Shown one piece after another: positions 9,023-18,366 of a stretch of 64,000 nt of DNA. Origin of the DNA: Flavobacterium sp. TR2 (GTDB lineage: Bacteria > Bacteroidota > Bacteroidia > Flavobacteriales > Flavobacteriaceae); NCBI RefSeq assembly GCF_025252405.1, contig NZ_CP104307.1:124001-188000 (forward strand), in the 5' to 3' direction. The translations under genes were made by a program, and so were the position numbers. The notes under the pieces were generated by a model. That model saw nothing but the letters and a program-made list of their open reading frames with translations, did not search any database and was not told where the DNA came from. The first letter of the stretch is position 1, and the number at the start of each line of letters is the position of its first letter.

Positions 9023-10543
9023 TTACATATCATTAAAAATAATTTTAAAACTCGTCCCCACTCCTACTTCGCTTTCTACTTCAACAGTTCCTTTCATCGC
9101 TTCAATTTGATTTCTTGTAATATACAGACCAATACCTCGCGCTTCTTCATGCTTATGAAAGGTTTTATACATACCAAACAACAAATCTCCATAAACCTTC
9201 AAATCGATTCCGAGACCGTTATCTGTAATTTTAAGCGATTTAAAACCTTCTGGTTCGATTGCAAAATCAAAAGTTATGATTGGATCTCGATCTGGATGTG
9301 CGTACTTAATTGCATTTGTTGTAAAATTCAGCAAAACACTTTCCATATACGCCGGATTAAAATTAATCGTTAAATACTTCGGGACGTTGTTTACAATAGT
9401 GACATTACGCTGTTTATCGTAACCTTTGATGGTCGAAATAGTTTTTTCGATATACTCACAGAGCTTAAGCGGTACTACAGCAATATTAATATTACTCTGC
9501 GTTTTTACGATTTGAGTCAGATTTGAAATGGTATCATTTAAATCGTTAGAAACAGCGCGCAAATATTCCAGCATTTCTGATACAGTCTGTTTGCTAACAT
9601 CAGCATCAATAAGATCTAAAATCGATTTTATATTTCCAGCTTGCGTATTTAAATTATGAGAAACAATATGCGAAAAGTTCAGCAAACGGCTATTTTGATC
9701 GCTATACAGTTTCATTGTTTTCATTAGCTCCAGCTCCTTCTCTTTTTGAGCAGAAACATCTGTATGAGTTCCAATAACGCGTAAAGGCTTTCCGTTTTCA
9801 TCACGTTTAATAACCTTTCCCCGATCCAAAATCCATTTGTAATTGCCACTTGAAGTCATTACCCGATGATAATTCTCGTAGTATGGAATCTTATTATCAA
9901 AATGTTCGTGAATATCTGAATAGTATTTTGGAAGATCGTCTGGATGAACGATTTTATCCCAGCGTTCGGGGTCATCAAAAATATCAGTAGATTCCAGTTC
10001 CAAAATTTTAAGGGACAATGAAGAGTAAAAAACACTATTGGTAACCATATCCCAATCCCAAATTCCAGCCGTGGAAGCATCAAGAGCAAACTGAAAACGT
10101 TCTTCAGAAATCCGAAGCTTTTCTTCTTTATCTTTTAATTCGGTTATATCCGAAACATGACCATAAAAAATCACATTTCCATTTGCTGCAGATTCGGTTT
10201 TAGCCACAATTTTAAACCAGCGAATCCCTTTTTTAGGAAGAGCTGCTCTAAATTCAATTTCCCAAGGCTTTATTTCCTTTCTTGCCTTGACCAAAGACTG
10301 AAAAAAAAATTCACGATCCTGCGTTAAAATTCGATCGTAAACTATAACCTTTATATCATTATTAAAATCCGCTGCAGAAAGTTCAAATATCTCATCTGCC
10401 GATTTACTTACAAGTGGAAAAGTGTAATTATTATCAGCGTCAATAACAAACTGAAAAAGCAGGTCGGGCATTTCGGCCAACAATTTTTTGTAAAAATTAT
10501 TTACCTCTAAGCAATCTTCATTTCCATACAAATCAAAAACCAT
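9023..10543 (-). CDS. PAS-domain sensor histidine kinase, soluble
   Basis: 506 residues, no signal peptide or membrane helix, so the input is probably cytoplasmic. Two PAS domains with PAC motifs are visible: about 20-137 (ending FYGHVSDITELKDKE) and about 147-268 (ending RVIGTHTDVSAQKEK). The phospho-acceptor helix is NFSHIVSHNLNTQAGN with His296. The ATPase domain has an N-box (NFTTNAIKYAHPD), a G1 box (DNGLGID) and a G2 box (GIGLYITRNQIEAMKG). All catalytic features are present. No response regulator lies beside it, so it is an orphan kinase here. The signal is unknown. Confidence 0.92.
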   Translation of the reverse strand: MVFDLYGNEDCLEVNNFYKKLLAEMPDLLFQFVIDADNNYTFPLVSKSADEIFELSAADFNNDIKVIVYDRILTQDREFFFQSLVKARKEIKPWEIEFRAALPKKGIRWFKIVAKTESAANGNVIFYGHVSDITELKDKEEKLRISEERFQFALDASTAGIWDWDMVTNSVFYSSLSLKILELESTDIFDDPERWDKIVHPDDLPKYYSDIHEHFDNKIPYYENYHRVMTSSGNYKWILDRGKVIKRDENGKPLRVIGTHTDVSAQKEKELELMKTMKLYSDQNSRLLNFSHIVSHNLNTQAGNIKSILDLIDADVSKQTVSEMLEYLRAVSNDLNDTISNLTQIVKTQSNINIAVVPLKLCEYIEKTISTIKGYDKQRNVTIVNNVPKYLTINFNPAYMESVLLNFTTNAIKYAHPDRDPIITFDFAIEPEGFKSLKITDNGLGIDLKVYGDLLFGMYKTFHKHEEARGIGLYITRNQIEAMKGTVEVESEVGVGTSFKIIFNDM

Positions 10544-10691
10544 ATACTACCTTTTAATGTAAATAAAATACTCTAGCACTCCCCTTGAAAAAGAAAGAAA
10601 AATCATGGATTTTTACTCTTTTGCTTTTATTACAACAAGATTTTAACACAATATATAAATTTTTACAATATTATATGCATAATCGAGTAAA

Positions 10692-11588
10692 TTATTTTCT
10701 CGGATGAAAACTATGCATTACTTCCTTCAAAAAGCTCCGATCTAAATGCACATAAATTTCTGTTGTTGTAATAGACTCATGTCCAAGCATTAATTGAATT
10801 GATCTTAAATCTGCTCCGTTTTCTAGTAAATGTGTAGCAAAAGAATGACGCAATGTATGGGGACTTATGCTTTTTTGCAGTCCCATTTTTTGAGCAAGGT
10901 CTTTTATGATAGTAAAAACCATTGCACGAGTCAGCTGATTTCCGCGGCGATTTAAAAACAAAGTATCTTCGGCTCCTTTTTTAATATTGAGATTACAGCG
11001 AACAGCATTTCTATAAATATCAATGTACTTTTGAGTTAACGGTCCTATTGGCACAAATCTTTCCTTGTTTCCTTTACCAGTAATTTTGACAAAACCTTCA
11101 TCAAAAAAAAGATCCGAAATTTTCAGTGTAATCAATTCTGAAACACGTAATCCGCAACCGTACAAAGTTTCGAGCATGGCTCTGTTTCGCTCGCCTTCAT
11201 TGGTGCTTAAATCTATTATTTCTATTAAAGCATCTATTTCCTGAAGCGATAAAGTATCGGGCAATTTACGGCCTGTTTTTGGCGCTTCAATTAATTCTAA
11301 AGGATTATCGTTTCTATAATCTTCAAAAACCAGATAATTAAAAAAACTTTTAAGTCCAGAAATAATCCGTGCCTGTGACCTCGGATTTACCTCTTTAGCG
11401 ACCGTGTAAATAAACTGCTGTAAAGTTTCATCGGAAATTTTTATTGGCGAAACATCAATCTGATTGGTTTCTAAAAAAAGGCACAAACGTTCTATATCAA
11501 AGCCGTAGTTTTCTATTGTATTCTTAGACAATCCCCTTTCAATCCTCAAATACGACTGATAATCTTTTATATATCTGCTCCAATTCAT
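10692..11588 (-). CDS. xerD: Tyrosine recombinase XerD
   Basis: 298 residues, the usual XerC/XerD length. The N-terminal SAM-like core-binding domain starts with YQSYLRIERGLSKNTIENY. The catalytic domain has the Arg of LYGCGLRVSELI, the HTLRHSFATHLLENGADLRS box with His and Arg, the GHESITTTEIYVH box and its nucleophilic Tyr. XerC/XerD resolve chromosome dimers at dif with FtsK. The LLENGADLRSIQLMLGH pattern favours XerD over XerC. It stands alone rather than in a phage or integron, supporting a housekeeping role. Confidence 0.92.
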   Translation of the reverse strand: MNWSRYIKDYQSYLRIERGLSKNTIENYGFDIERLCLFLETNQIDVSPIKISDETLQQFIYTVAKEVNPRSQARIISGLKSFFNYLVFEDYRNDNPLELIEAPKTGRKLPDTLSLQEIDALIEIIDLSTNEGERNRAMLETLYGCGLRVSELITLKISDLFFDEGFVKITGKGNKERFVPIGPLTQKYIDIYRNAVRCNLNIKKGAEDTLFLNRRGNQLTRAMVFTIIKDLAQKMGLQKSISPHTLRHSFATHLLENGADLRSIQLMLGHESITTTEIYVHLDRSFLKEVMHSFHPRK

Positions 11589-11617
11589 ATTTACAAAGTA
11601 AGTAATTTTTTGGCATA

Positions 11618-11646
11618 AAAAAACCTTCCTGTTTTGAGGAAGGTTC
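11618..11646 (-). terminator. Terminator of the 11667-12248 beta-barrel gene
   Basis: AACCTTCC and GGAAGGTT form a hairpin around an 8-nt loop. Read on the minus strand, a run of seven T follows. It sits between the beta-barrel stop and the xerD start. Confidence 0.85.
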
Positions 11647-11666
11647 TTTAAAAAATTTTTAATTTC

Positions 11667-12248
11667 TTAATTAAATTTATAAGCCGCAGTTATAGCAAAA
11701 ACACTGTTTTTTGGACTATCGTAATATTCATCCCAAGTATCTGCATCATTATCTGCAATATTAGACAAACCTACTGTATAACGAGCACCAACTGAGAAGT
11801 TATCAGTAAAGTTATATCCAAGTCCGAAATTAAATCCTGTATCAACAGATTTGAAACCATCTTTCACATCTCTGCCTTCACTTTTAGCAGAAACTAAAAA
11901 TCCTAATTGTGGTCCAGCCTCAGCAGTAAATTGTTTTGTGATATAAAACTTCGCTAAAACAGGCACATTAATATAATTTAATTTAGTATCAAAATCGTTA
12001 TCACCAATCACCTGAATTCTAGCGCCCTGAGTAGAAAATAAAAGCTCTGGCTGAATAGACAATCTTTCAATAACTTTAATCTCAGCAAAACCTCCTACTT
12101 GAAAACCTACTAAAGAGTTAGCGTCCCAATAATTTCCACCTGCAAAAGTTGTAATATTAAGACCTCCTTTTATTCCAAATCTTGTTTCCTGAGCATTTGA
12201 GAATGCAAAAGCCATAATAGCAATGGCAGATAAAATAATTTTTTTCAT
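11667..12248 (-). CDS. PorT-like small outer membrane beta-barrel protein (paralog 1)
   Basis: 193 residues. The signal peptide MKKIILSAIAIMAFAFSNAQ is followed by TRFGIKGGLNITTF, the typical first strand of the PorT/OmpW-like eight-stranded barrel family of Bacteroidota. Alternating-hydrophobic strands follow (RLSIQPELLFSTQGARI, FTAEAGPQLGFLVSAKSE, FSVGARYTVGLSNIAD), ending in SVFAITAAYKFN with a terminal aromatic strand. Such proteins sit in the outer membrane; their roles are mostly unknown. It is one of three related genes in a 2.3-kb stretch. Confidence 0.85.
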   Translation of the reverse strand: MKKIILSAIAIMAFAFSNAQETRFGIKGGLNITTFAGGNYWDANSLVGFQVGGFAEIKVIERLSIQPELLFSTQGARIQVIGDNDFDTKLNYINVPVLAKFYITKQFTAEAGPQLGFLVSAKSEGRDVKDGFKSVDTGFNFGLGYNFTDNFSVGARYTVGLSNIADNDADTWDEYYDSPKNSVFAITAAYKFN

Positions 12249-12465
12249 TCTAATTTGTTTTGGGTTAAATTAATGGGTCAAATATAAAAATATTCTTCAT
12301 AAAACTACATTAGGAATTTAACAAATAAAATAGTAACTAACACATTGATTGTTAATTTAAGATTAAGCCAGCTTAAAAAAAATAAATTTCGAGCACAAAA
12401 ATTCAATAAAAAAGCCTTTCCCAAAATGAGAAAAGCTTCAAAAAAATTATCAAAACATCTTTTTT

Positions 12466-13086
12466 TTAGAATTTATAACCAACAGATAATGAAATTACAT
12501 TGTTATGAATTTTTGAATCAGAGGAATCAAGAGGATCAGATGATTTAAAAATATTAGACATTCCAAAATTATATCTAACGCCTGCTGATATGTTTTCTGT
12601 AAAATCATATCCTGCACCAACATTTAGTCCGAAATCAACGCTTTTAAAAGAATCTTTAACACTTTCATTTCCAGAATACTTTTCTCCTTCAGAAGAAGTT
12701 TCCTCCCATTTGCTTTTTGCACCTAATAGAAAGCCAATTTGCGGACCAGCTTCTACGCTAAATTTATTAACAATGTAATATTTTGCTAATACAGGAACAT
12801 TCAAATAGCTTGTGTTAATATTTTCTTTATAAGTGTAAGTTTCTCCATTTTCTTTAATTTTTGCACCTTGAGCAGAATATAAAACCTCTGGCTGAATAGA
12901 AAACTTATCTGAAAGCTTTAGCTCGGCAAAACCTCCTGCTTGAAAACCTACTTTAGATGACACATTTTCAATATCACCTGTAAAAGTTGAAAGATTTATT
13001 CCCCCTTTTACTCCAAACTTAACATTTTGCGCATTTGTAAAACTAAACACCATTACCGCAATAGCAACTAAAAATTTTTTTTTCAT
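12466..13086 (-). CDS. PorT-like small outer membrane beta-barrel protein (paralog 2)
   Basis: 206 residues from the ATG at 13086 (MKKKFLVAIAVMVFSFTNAQ), which gives a clean signal peptide; the in-frame Met further upstream would add 11 residues before it. The mature protein begins NVKFGVKGGINLSTF and shares the strand pattern FSIQPEVLYSAQGAKI, FSVEAGPQIGFLLGAKS and ISAGVRYNFGMSNIF with the neighbour at 11667, and ends SVGYKF. It is clearly a paralog. The outer-membrane location is secure; the function is unknown. Confidence 0.85.
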   Translation of the reverse strand: MKKKFLVAIAVMVFSFTNAQNVKFGVKGGINLSTFTGDIENVSSKVGFQAGGFAELKLSDKFSIQPEVLYSAQGAKIKENGETYTYKENINTSYLNVPVLAKYYIVNKFSVEAGPQIGFLLGAKSKWEETSSEGEKYSGNESVKDSFKSVDFGLNVGAGYDFTENISAGVRYNFGMSNIFKSSDPLDSSDSKIHNNVISLSVGYKF

Positions 13087-13391
13087 TGTATAAACTATTA
13101 TTTGATTAATATTTGCCAAAAGTAGGGCTTGGACTACAAAAAAAATTCAGCAATAAGCTTAAAAAACATCAAAATAAGACAAAAATAAAATCGGCATAGA
13201 CATCTTGGAAATCAAAAACTTAAAAGAATATTAGCACAAAATTTTATGCAAAAAAACATTTTGAATGGGAATTTTATTAATTATTTAATCAAAAATATAA
13301 TGCAATAAAATGCTAAATATGTAGTTTTGATTCACAAATAACATTTATATACCACATTTAAAAACCTTTTTAAAATTCTAAAAACCTTTTT

Positions 13392-13952
13392 ATGAAGAAA
13401 ATACTTTTAGCAGCTGTTATGTTCATTGCAACATCAGCGGCAGTAAACGCACAATTTGTACAAATCGGGGTTAAAGCAGGGGTTAATTTTGCAAACCAAA
13501 CTGGAGGTTCTGATTTTGATGGAATTTCTGTTGACAAAGAAGGAATTACAAGTTACCATGCAGGGCTTGTAGCTGAACTTAAATTATTAGAAAAATTCTC
13601 AATTCAACCAGAGCTTTTATATACTACACAAGGAGCAACTTATAAAAATGCTGTTTCAGAATTTAAAAACGAAATGGGTTATATCGCTATTCCTGTAATG
13701 GCAAAAATCTATATGACAAAATCTCTAAGTTTAGAACTTGGTCCACAGGCGTCATTCCTTGTTAGCAAGAAAAAAGAATTTGATGTGGCAGATCCAAACA
13801 CATTTGACTTCTCTCTTAATGCAGGTTTAGGATTAAAAGTTGTTGGAGGTCTTTTTGTTCAAGCTCGTTACGGAATAGGTTTGACAGAGATTTCAAAAGA
13901 AGCTGATTTTAAAAACTCTGTATTCCAACTTTCAGCTGGATATATGTTCTAA
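13392..13952 (+). CDS. PorT-like small outer membrane beta-barrel protein (paralog 3)
   Basis: 186 residues with signal peptide MKKILLAAVMFIATSAAVNA, then FVQIGVKAGVNFANQTGG. It repeats the family strand signatures (FSIQPELLYTTQGATY, LSLELGPQASFLVSKKK, LFVQARYGIGLTEIS) and ends in FQLSAGYMF. It is divergent from paralog 2 across a 305-bp AT-rich promoter region (13087-13391) in which I see no further gene. It has its own terminator at 13974-14008. Confidence 0.85.
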   Translation: MKKILLAAVMFIATSAAVNAQFVQIGVKAGVNFANQTGGSDFDGISVDKEGITSYHAGLVAELKLLEKFSIQPELLYTTQGATYKNAVSEFKNEMGYIAIPVMAKIYMTKSLSLELGPQASFLVSKKKEFDVADPNTFDFSLNAGLGLKVVGGLFVQARYGIGLTEISKEADFKNSVFQLSAGYMF

Positions 13953-13973
13953 AAGAATATCACATACTTTTAT

Positions 13974-14008
13974 AAAAACCGCTCTAATTATTAGTGCGGT
14001 TTTTTTAT
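13974..14008 (+). terminator. Terminator of paralog 3
   Basis: AACCGC and GCGGTT pair around an AT-rich loop and are followed by a T-run of seven before the aroQ promoter region. Confidence 0.85.
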
Positions 14009-14077
14009 TTTTACAAAGTTCAATGACTATTGCAAAAATCAATTGCAATGTCAATCTATCAAAATAAAAAAGCACCT

Positions 14078-14491
14078 ATGAAAATCTGCATTATCAACGG
14101 ACCGAATTTGAATCTATTAGGAAAACGCGAACCCGAAGTTTACGGGAGCCAGACTTTTGAAGATTATTTTGAAACGTTGAAACAAAAATTCCCAAACATC
14201 GAACTTTCTTATTATCAAAGCAATATTGAAGGGGAATTGATTGGTAAAATCCAAGAATGCGGTTTTACTTTTGACGGAATTATTCTAAACGCTGGTGCCT
14301 ACACACACACTTCTATAGGATTGGGCGATGCTATGAAAGCGGTTACCACTCCAGTAATTGAAGTTCACATCTCGAATACCTATGCGCGCGAAAGTTTTAG
14401 ACATCAGTCGTATTTATCTGGAAATGCAAAAGGCGTTATTTTAGGTTTCGGACTTAAGAGTTACGAGCTGGCAATCCAGTCTTTCTTATAG
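14078..14491 (+). CDS. aroQ: 3-dehydroquinate dehydratase, type II
   Basis: 137 residues from the ATG at 14078 (MKICIINGPNLNLLGKREPE). An in-frame Met at 14030 would add 16 residues with no counterpart in the family, so the internal start is preferred. The N-terminal GPNLNLLGKREPEVYG loop with the catalytic Tyr, the ILNAGAYTHTSIGLGDA segment and the VHISNTYARESFRHQSYL block carrying the active-site His and Arg are all present. The enzyme converts 3-dehydroquinate to 3-dehydroshikimate in aromatic amino acid synthesis. Type II enzymes are dodecamers of about 140-150 residues, which matches. It is monocistronic here. Confidence 0.96.
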   Translation: MKICIINGPNLNLLGKREPEVYGSQTFEDYFETLKQKFPNIELSYYQSNIEGELIGKIQECGFTFDGIILNAGAYTHTSIGLGDAMKAVTTPVIEVHISNTYARESFRHQSYLSGNAKGVILGFGLKSYELAIQSFL

Positions 14492-14510
14492 CATAAAATC
14501 ATTAAACGAT

Positions 14511-14553
14511 CCCGAAGCTTCGCGAGAAGACTTGCAGGCAAATGAGCTTCGGG
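14511..14553 (+). terminator. Inverted repeat after aroQ
   Basis: CCCGAAGCT (14511-14519) and AGCTTCGGG (14545-14553) are perfect complements around a 25-nt loop, starting 19 bp after aroQ. There is no good T-run after it, so it could be a processing or stability hairpin rather than an intrinsic terminator. Confidence 0.5.
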
Positions 14554-14651
14554 TTCGTTCAGTTAGACAAACTCTTGCTCATTCAATTTAACAAATTATT
14601 AATAAGCTCAGATTTAACTTATTATATTTTTGTAAGATATACTACACTTGT

Positions 14652-17141
14652 ATGAGAAACTATACTTTATTTGCCTTTCTATTCTTTTCGATTTCCAATT
14701 TTGCCCAAATCAGAGGGACTGTAACAGACGACAAAGGAAATCCGCTTCCTTTTGTATCCGTTTTTGAAGAAAACACTTATGCTGGAACCACTACAAATGA
14801 ACAGGGGAAATATCAGCTGAACGTAAAAGAAATTGGAGGAAACATCATCACTTTTCAATATTTAGGCTATAAAACCAAAAAAGTAACTGTTCTTGCCGCC
14901 ACAAGGCAAGTCAATATGGATGTTAGCCTTCAAGAAGAAAGTTTTGCATTAAACGAAGTCATCATTGATCCTAAAAACAATCCTGCAAACGCTATTATAA
15001 AAAGTGCAATAGCAAATAAAAAAGAAAACTCGGACAAGACCGGAAGATATACAGCCGATTTTTATTCGAAAGGAATGTTTAAAGTTAAAGACCTTCCTAA
15101 AAAAATTCTGGGCAAGAAAGTAGAATTGGGCGATGATATGGCTTCAAATCTAGATTCGACAGGAACAGGAATTTTGTATTTATCTGAAACTATCTCTAAA
15201 GTTACTTTTGAAAAGCCAGACAACCTGAAGGAAAAAATTATAGCCTCTAAAATTTCTGGAAACAACCGCGGTTATAGCTACAACACAGCTGCTTTATCGA
15301 CTTATGATTTTTACGACAACACTTTAGATTTTGACGTAAAACTCATCTCTCCTATTGCCGATAATGCATTCAATTACTACAAGTACAAACTGGAAAGCAC
15401 TTTTTATGATGATAATAATCAGCAGATTAATAAAATCAAAGTAATACCAAAACGTGATAAAGAGCCCGTTTTTGAGGGCTACATTTATATTGTCGATGAC
15501 AGTTTTGCGATTTATGCCATTGATTTAGACATCAAAGGTTATCGAATGAAAAATGAATTTACAGAAGTTATGACTCTAAAACAGAGCTTTAGCTACAACA
15601 CAAAAAACAAAATATGGTCCAAAAATGCGCAGACACTTTCTTTTAATGCGGGTATTTTTGGCGTGAAATTTTCTGGCAATTTCAATTATGTATATTCTAA
15701 TTATGAATTTCCAGCTTCTTTTGACAAGAAAACTTTCGGAAAAGAGATTGTTGCTTTTGAACTCAATGCCAATAAGAAGGACGACGCTTTCTGGAATGAA
15801 ATCCGTCCAATTCCGCTAACGATAGAAGAAAGCTCTGATTATGCCAAAAAAGACAGTCTGCAGACTATTAGAAAATCAAAAAAATATACCGATTCTATTG
15901 ACGCAAAAAACAACAAATTTAAGGTTTGGGATGTTTTAATGGGCTATGATTACAAAAACACTTTCAAAAGATACTCTTTTGATTATAAAGGTTTATTGAA
16001 CATTACTTCTTTAAGCTTCAATACCGTACAAGGTTTTAATCTGGATTCAGGTTTCTCTTTTAAAAAATGGGATGAGGAAAAAGGAACAAATACTTCAATA
16101 AGCACTACTTTTAATTATGGCTTTTCAGATGAGCGTTTTCGTGTTATTGGTGAGTTTAGCCATCGGTTCAACAACATCAATTATGCGACTATTTGGGGAT
16201 CTGGAGGGACAAAAGTAGCTCAGTTTAATAGTGCCGAACCTATTTCTAAATTTGTCAATTCTATAAGCTCATTGTTTTTTAAAGACAATTATATGAAGCT
16301 GTACAACTTGGAATTTGCAGAAATCAATTACGGGCAAGATATTGCGAACGGAATAAATCTTACTGGAAAAGTTGGCTACGAACAGCGAAAACCGCTTTTC
16401 AATACAACCGATTATTCTTTCTTTAAAAAAGATGACATCTATTCTTCGAATAATCCTTTGGCTCCAAATGATTTTACAACTCCAGCATTTGACCAGCACC
16501 ATTTGTTTAAAGCTCTTGTGACAACGAGAATCAACTTTGGAAATAAATACATCTCAAGACCTGATGGAAGATTTAATATCAAAAACGACAAATATCCTAC
16601 AGTTTATCTGGCCTTCGAAAAAACATTTGCTGCAAGCGAAAAAAAATACGAATATGAAAGGATTGGCGCTTCTGTCCAATACGATTTCTCTCTTGGAAAC
16701 AAAGGGCTTCTAGGAACCAATTTTAGAGCTGGCAAATTCTTTAATGCAGAGAATATTTCGTTTATCGATTACAGACATTTTAATGGAAACCAAACTCATA
16801 TCGGAACAAGCGATCGCTATTTGAATGTTTTTAATATGATGCCTTATTATTCTAACAGCACCAACGACAGTTATTTTGAAATGCACACCGAATACAATGA
16901 TACTGGATTTATCATGAATAAAATTCCGCTGCTGAATCTTTTAAAATCGACTATGAATATTGGTTTTCACGCTTTAGCCATTCCCGACCGAAAACCTTAT
17001 TCTGAGTTTACTGTTGGTTTAGACAATTTAGGTTTTGGGAAATTCAAACTATTCCGAATCGATTACGTTCACTCATATCAAAGCGGCATTCAGCAAAACG
17101 GCGTCGTGTTTGGATTGAAGATTTTGAATGCGTTAGATTAA
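14652..17141 (+). CDS. DUF5686 family outer membrane protein with carboxypeptidase-regulatory-like domain
   Basis: 829 residues. A signal peptide (MRNYTLFAFLFFSISNFAQ) precedes a carboxypeptidase-regulatory-like domain (about 20-100, IRGTVTDDKGNPLPFVSVFE). The large remainder matches DUF5686. It contains LNEVIIDPKNNPANAIIKSA, a middle beta-rich region around GYIYIVDDSFAIYAIDLDI, and a C-terminal barrel-like section ending GVVFGLKILNALD. The plug/TonB-box pattern of true receptors is absent. Family members are predicted outer-membrane proteins without known substrate. The -7-like TATTTTTG at 14625-14632 lies 19 bp before the start. The gene is followed by an inverted-repeat-flanked terminator. 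Confidence 0.82.
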   Translation: MRNYTLFAFLFFSISNFAQIRGTVTDDKGNPLPFVSVFEENTYAGTTTNEQGKYQLNVKEIGGNIITFQYLGYKTKKVTVLAATRQVNMDVSLQEESFALNEVIIDPKNNPANAIIKSAIANKKENSDKTGRYTADFYSKGMFKVKDLPKKILGKKVELGDDMASNLDSTGTGILYLSETISKVTFEKPDNLKEKIIASKISGNNRGYSYNTAALSTYDFYDNTLDFDVKLISPIADNAFNYYKYKLESTFYDDNNQQINKIKVIPKRDKEPVFEGYIYIVDDSFAIYAIDLDIKGYRMKNEFTEVMTLKQSFSYNTKNKIWSKNAQTLSFNAGIFGVKFSGNFNYVYSNYEFPASFDKKTFGKEIVAFELNANKKDDAFWNEIRPIPLTIEESSDYAKKDSLQTIRKSKKYTDSIDAKNNKFKVWDVLMGYDYKNTFKRYSFDYKGLLNITSLSFNTVQGFNLDSGFSFKKWDEEKGTNTSISTTFNYGFSDERFRVIGEFSHRFNNINYATIWGSGGTKVAQFNSAEPISKFVNSISSLFFKDNYMKLYNLEFAEINYGQDIANGINLTGKVGYEQRKPLFNTTDYSFFKKDDIYSSNNPLAPNDFTTPAFDQHHLFKALVTTRINFGNKYISRPDGRFNIKNDKYPTVYLAFEKTFAASEKKYEYERIGASVQYDFSLGNKGLLGTNFRAGKFFNAENISFIDYRHFNGNQTHIGTSDRYLNVFNMMPYYSNSTNDSYFEMHTEYNDTGFIMNKIPLLNLLKSTMNIGFHALAIPDRKPYSEFTVGLDNLGFGKFKLFRIDYVHSYQSGIQQNGVVFGLKILNALD

Positions 17142-17143
17142 GA

Positions 17144-17342
17144 CAAGGTTCAAAGTCGCAAAGGTTCAGAGGTTCAAAGTCAAAATCCCTAACGCAGCTC
17201 TTGACTTTGCTTAAACTGACAAAAATATATTTTAAAAAAATCCGTTTACTCTTAAAAGAATAAACGGATTTTTTATTTCAATCTTTGACAAAAGTTTCAG
17301 CTAAAAAACCTTTGTCCCTTTGAAGCTTTGAACCTTTGCAGC
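17144..17342. repeat. Heptad-type inverted repeat flanking a terminator
   Basis: Left arm 17144-17180 is a tandem of GGTTCAAAG-like words (CAAGGTTCAAAG, CAAAGGTTCAGAGG, TTCAAAG). The right arm 17308-17340, read on the minus strand, is CAAAGGTTCAAAGCTTCAAAG and on to ACAAAGGTT (words split here). The arms enclose the terminator at 17234-17278. No gene is present. This is the same design as the elements at 1025-1434 and 19691-19766 but with a different word. Confidence 0.7.
17234..17278. terminator. Bidirectional terminator between DUF5686 and CDF genes
   Basis: An A-run followed by ATCCGTTTA pairs with TAAACGGAT and a T-run around a short A-rich loop. It is symmetrical, so it serves both convergent genes. 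Confidence 0.9.
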
Positions 17343-18218
17343 TTAAGAATAATCATCTGGTTCAACATGAATCAATACATGTCCTAATTCGGGATTTTTT
17401 TCTCTGAGTGTATCTTTCAGTTTATGTGCCAAATCATGCCCTTCTTTAACCGAAATTTTTGCTGAAACGATAGCATGCAAATCAACATGGTATTTCATTC
17501 CAGCTTTACGGATAAAACATTTTTCAGTTCCTAAAATACCAGGAACTGTAAGGGCTACAACGCGAATTTCTTCTACTAAGTCTTCATTTAGATTTTCATC
17601 CATGATTTCGCCAAGCGCAGGTCTGAAAATTTTGTAACTATTATAGAGAATAAAAAACGCTGCAAAAAGCGCCGCCCAATCATCAGCAGACTCATAGCCT
17701 TTTCCCATAATCAAGGCAATCGAAATTCCGATAAATGCAGCCACAGAAGTTATAGCATCACTTCTATGATGCCACGCGTCAGCTGCTAGTGAAGTGCTAT
17801 TAGTCTGTTTGCTTCTTTTCATTACCAAACGAAAAGAATATTCTTTCCAAATAATAATGGCTCCTAAAACATATAATGTCCAAGATTTAGGCAAATCGTG
17901 CGAAGTTCCAATATTGGCAATACTTTCGTAACCAATAATTGTGGCAGAAGTGATTAAAAATCCGACAACCAAAAAAGTAATCAGAGGTTCTGCCCGACCA
18001 TGCCCATAAGGATGATTTTCATCGGCTGGTTTGTTTGAATATTTGATTCCAAACAGCACCAAAAAAGATGCGAATATATCTGTTGTCGATTCAATTGCAT
18101 CTGCAATTAAGGCATAAGAATTGCCAAAAAAACCTGCGAGACCTTTTATAAGGGCCAAGCAGGTGTTTCCGGCTATACTAAAAATAGTAGCTTTTATAGC
18201 TTTTTGTTCGTTTGTCAT
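17343..18218 (-). CDS. Cation diffusion facilitator (CDF) family transporter
   Basis: 291 residues with about six membrane helices in the first 200 and a soluble C-terminal domain (about 205-291) of ferredoxin-like type ending HVLIHVEPDDYS. The metal-site motif in helix 2 is YALIADAIESTTDIFAS and in helix 5 ADAWHHRSDAITS (HxxxD). The family exports Zn, Fe, Co, Ni or Mn in exchange for protons across the inner membrane. The HxxxD of helix 5 is usual in zinc-preferring members, but the exact ion is not safe to call. It is downstream of murA on the same strand, 148 bp away across an inverted repeat. Confidence 0.92.
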   Translation of the reverse strand: MTNEQKAIKATIFSIAGNTCLALIKGLAGFFGNSYALIADAIESTTDIFASFLVLFGIKYSNKPADENHPYGHGRAEPLITFLVVGFLITSATIIGYESIANIGTSHDLPKSWTLYVLGAIIIWKEYSFRLVMKRSKQTNSTSLAADAWHHRSDAITSVAAFIGISIALIMGKGYESADDWAALFAAFFILYNSYKIFRPALGEIMDENLNEDLVEEIRVVALTVPGILGTEKCFIRKAGMKYHVDLHAIVSAKISVKEGHDLAHKLKDTLREKNPELGHVLIHVEPDDYS

Positions 18219-18241
18219 TTAAAGACATTTATTTTTTTTCT

Positions 18242-18356
18242 GCCACGAATTACACAAATTACACGAAGACTAACATTCTGTTTTATTTCACTAATATTTA
18301 ATCATGTAATTGAATTTCAAAAATTAAAAATTAGTGCAATTTGTGTAATTCGTGGC
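18242..18356. repeat. GCCACGAATT-type inverted repeat between murA and CDF gene
   Basis: GCCACGAATTACACAAATT at 18242-18260 is matched perfectly (19 of 19) by its reverse complement at 18338-18356. The pairing extends imperfectly inward (ACAC against GTGC and AATTTTTAATTTTTGAA on the right). The 77-bp centre is AT-rich. It would form a long stem in the intercistronic RNA between murA and the transporter gene. Confidence 0.85.
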
Positions 18357-18366
18357 TAACTTTTAT

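Noticed and set aside
10692..11588. Integron or phage integrase
   Set aside because: Length, motifs and lack of neighbouring mobile genes fit housekeeping XerD.
13087..13391. Small gene between divergent beta-barrel paralogs
   Set aside because: The 305 bp are AT-rich with frequent stops in all frames.
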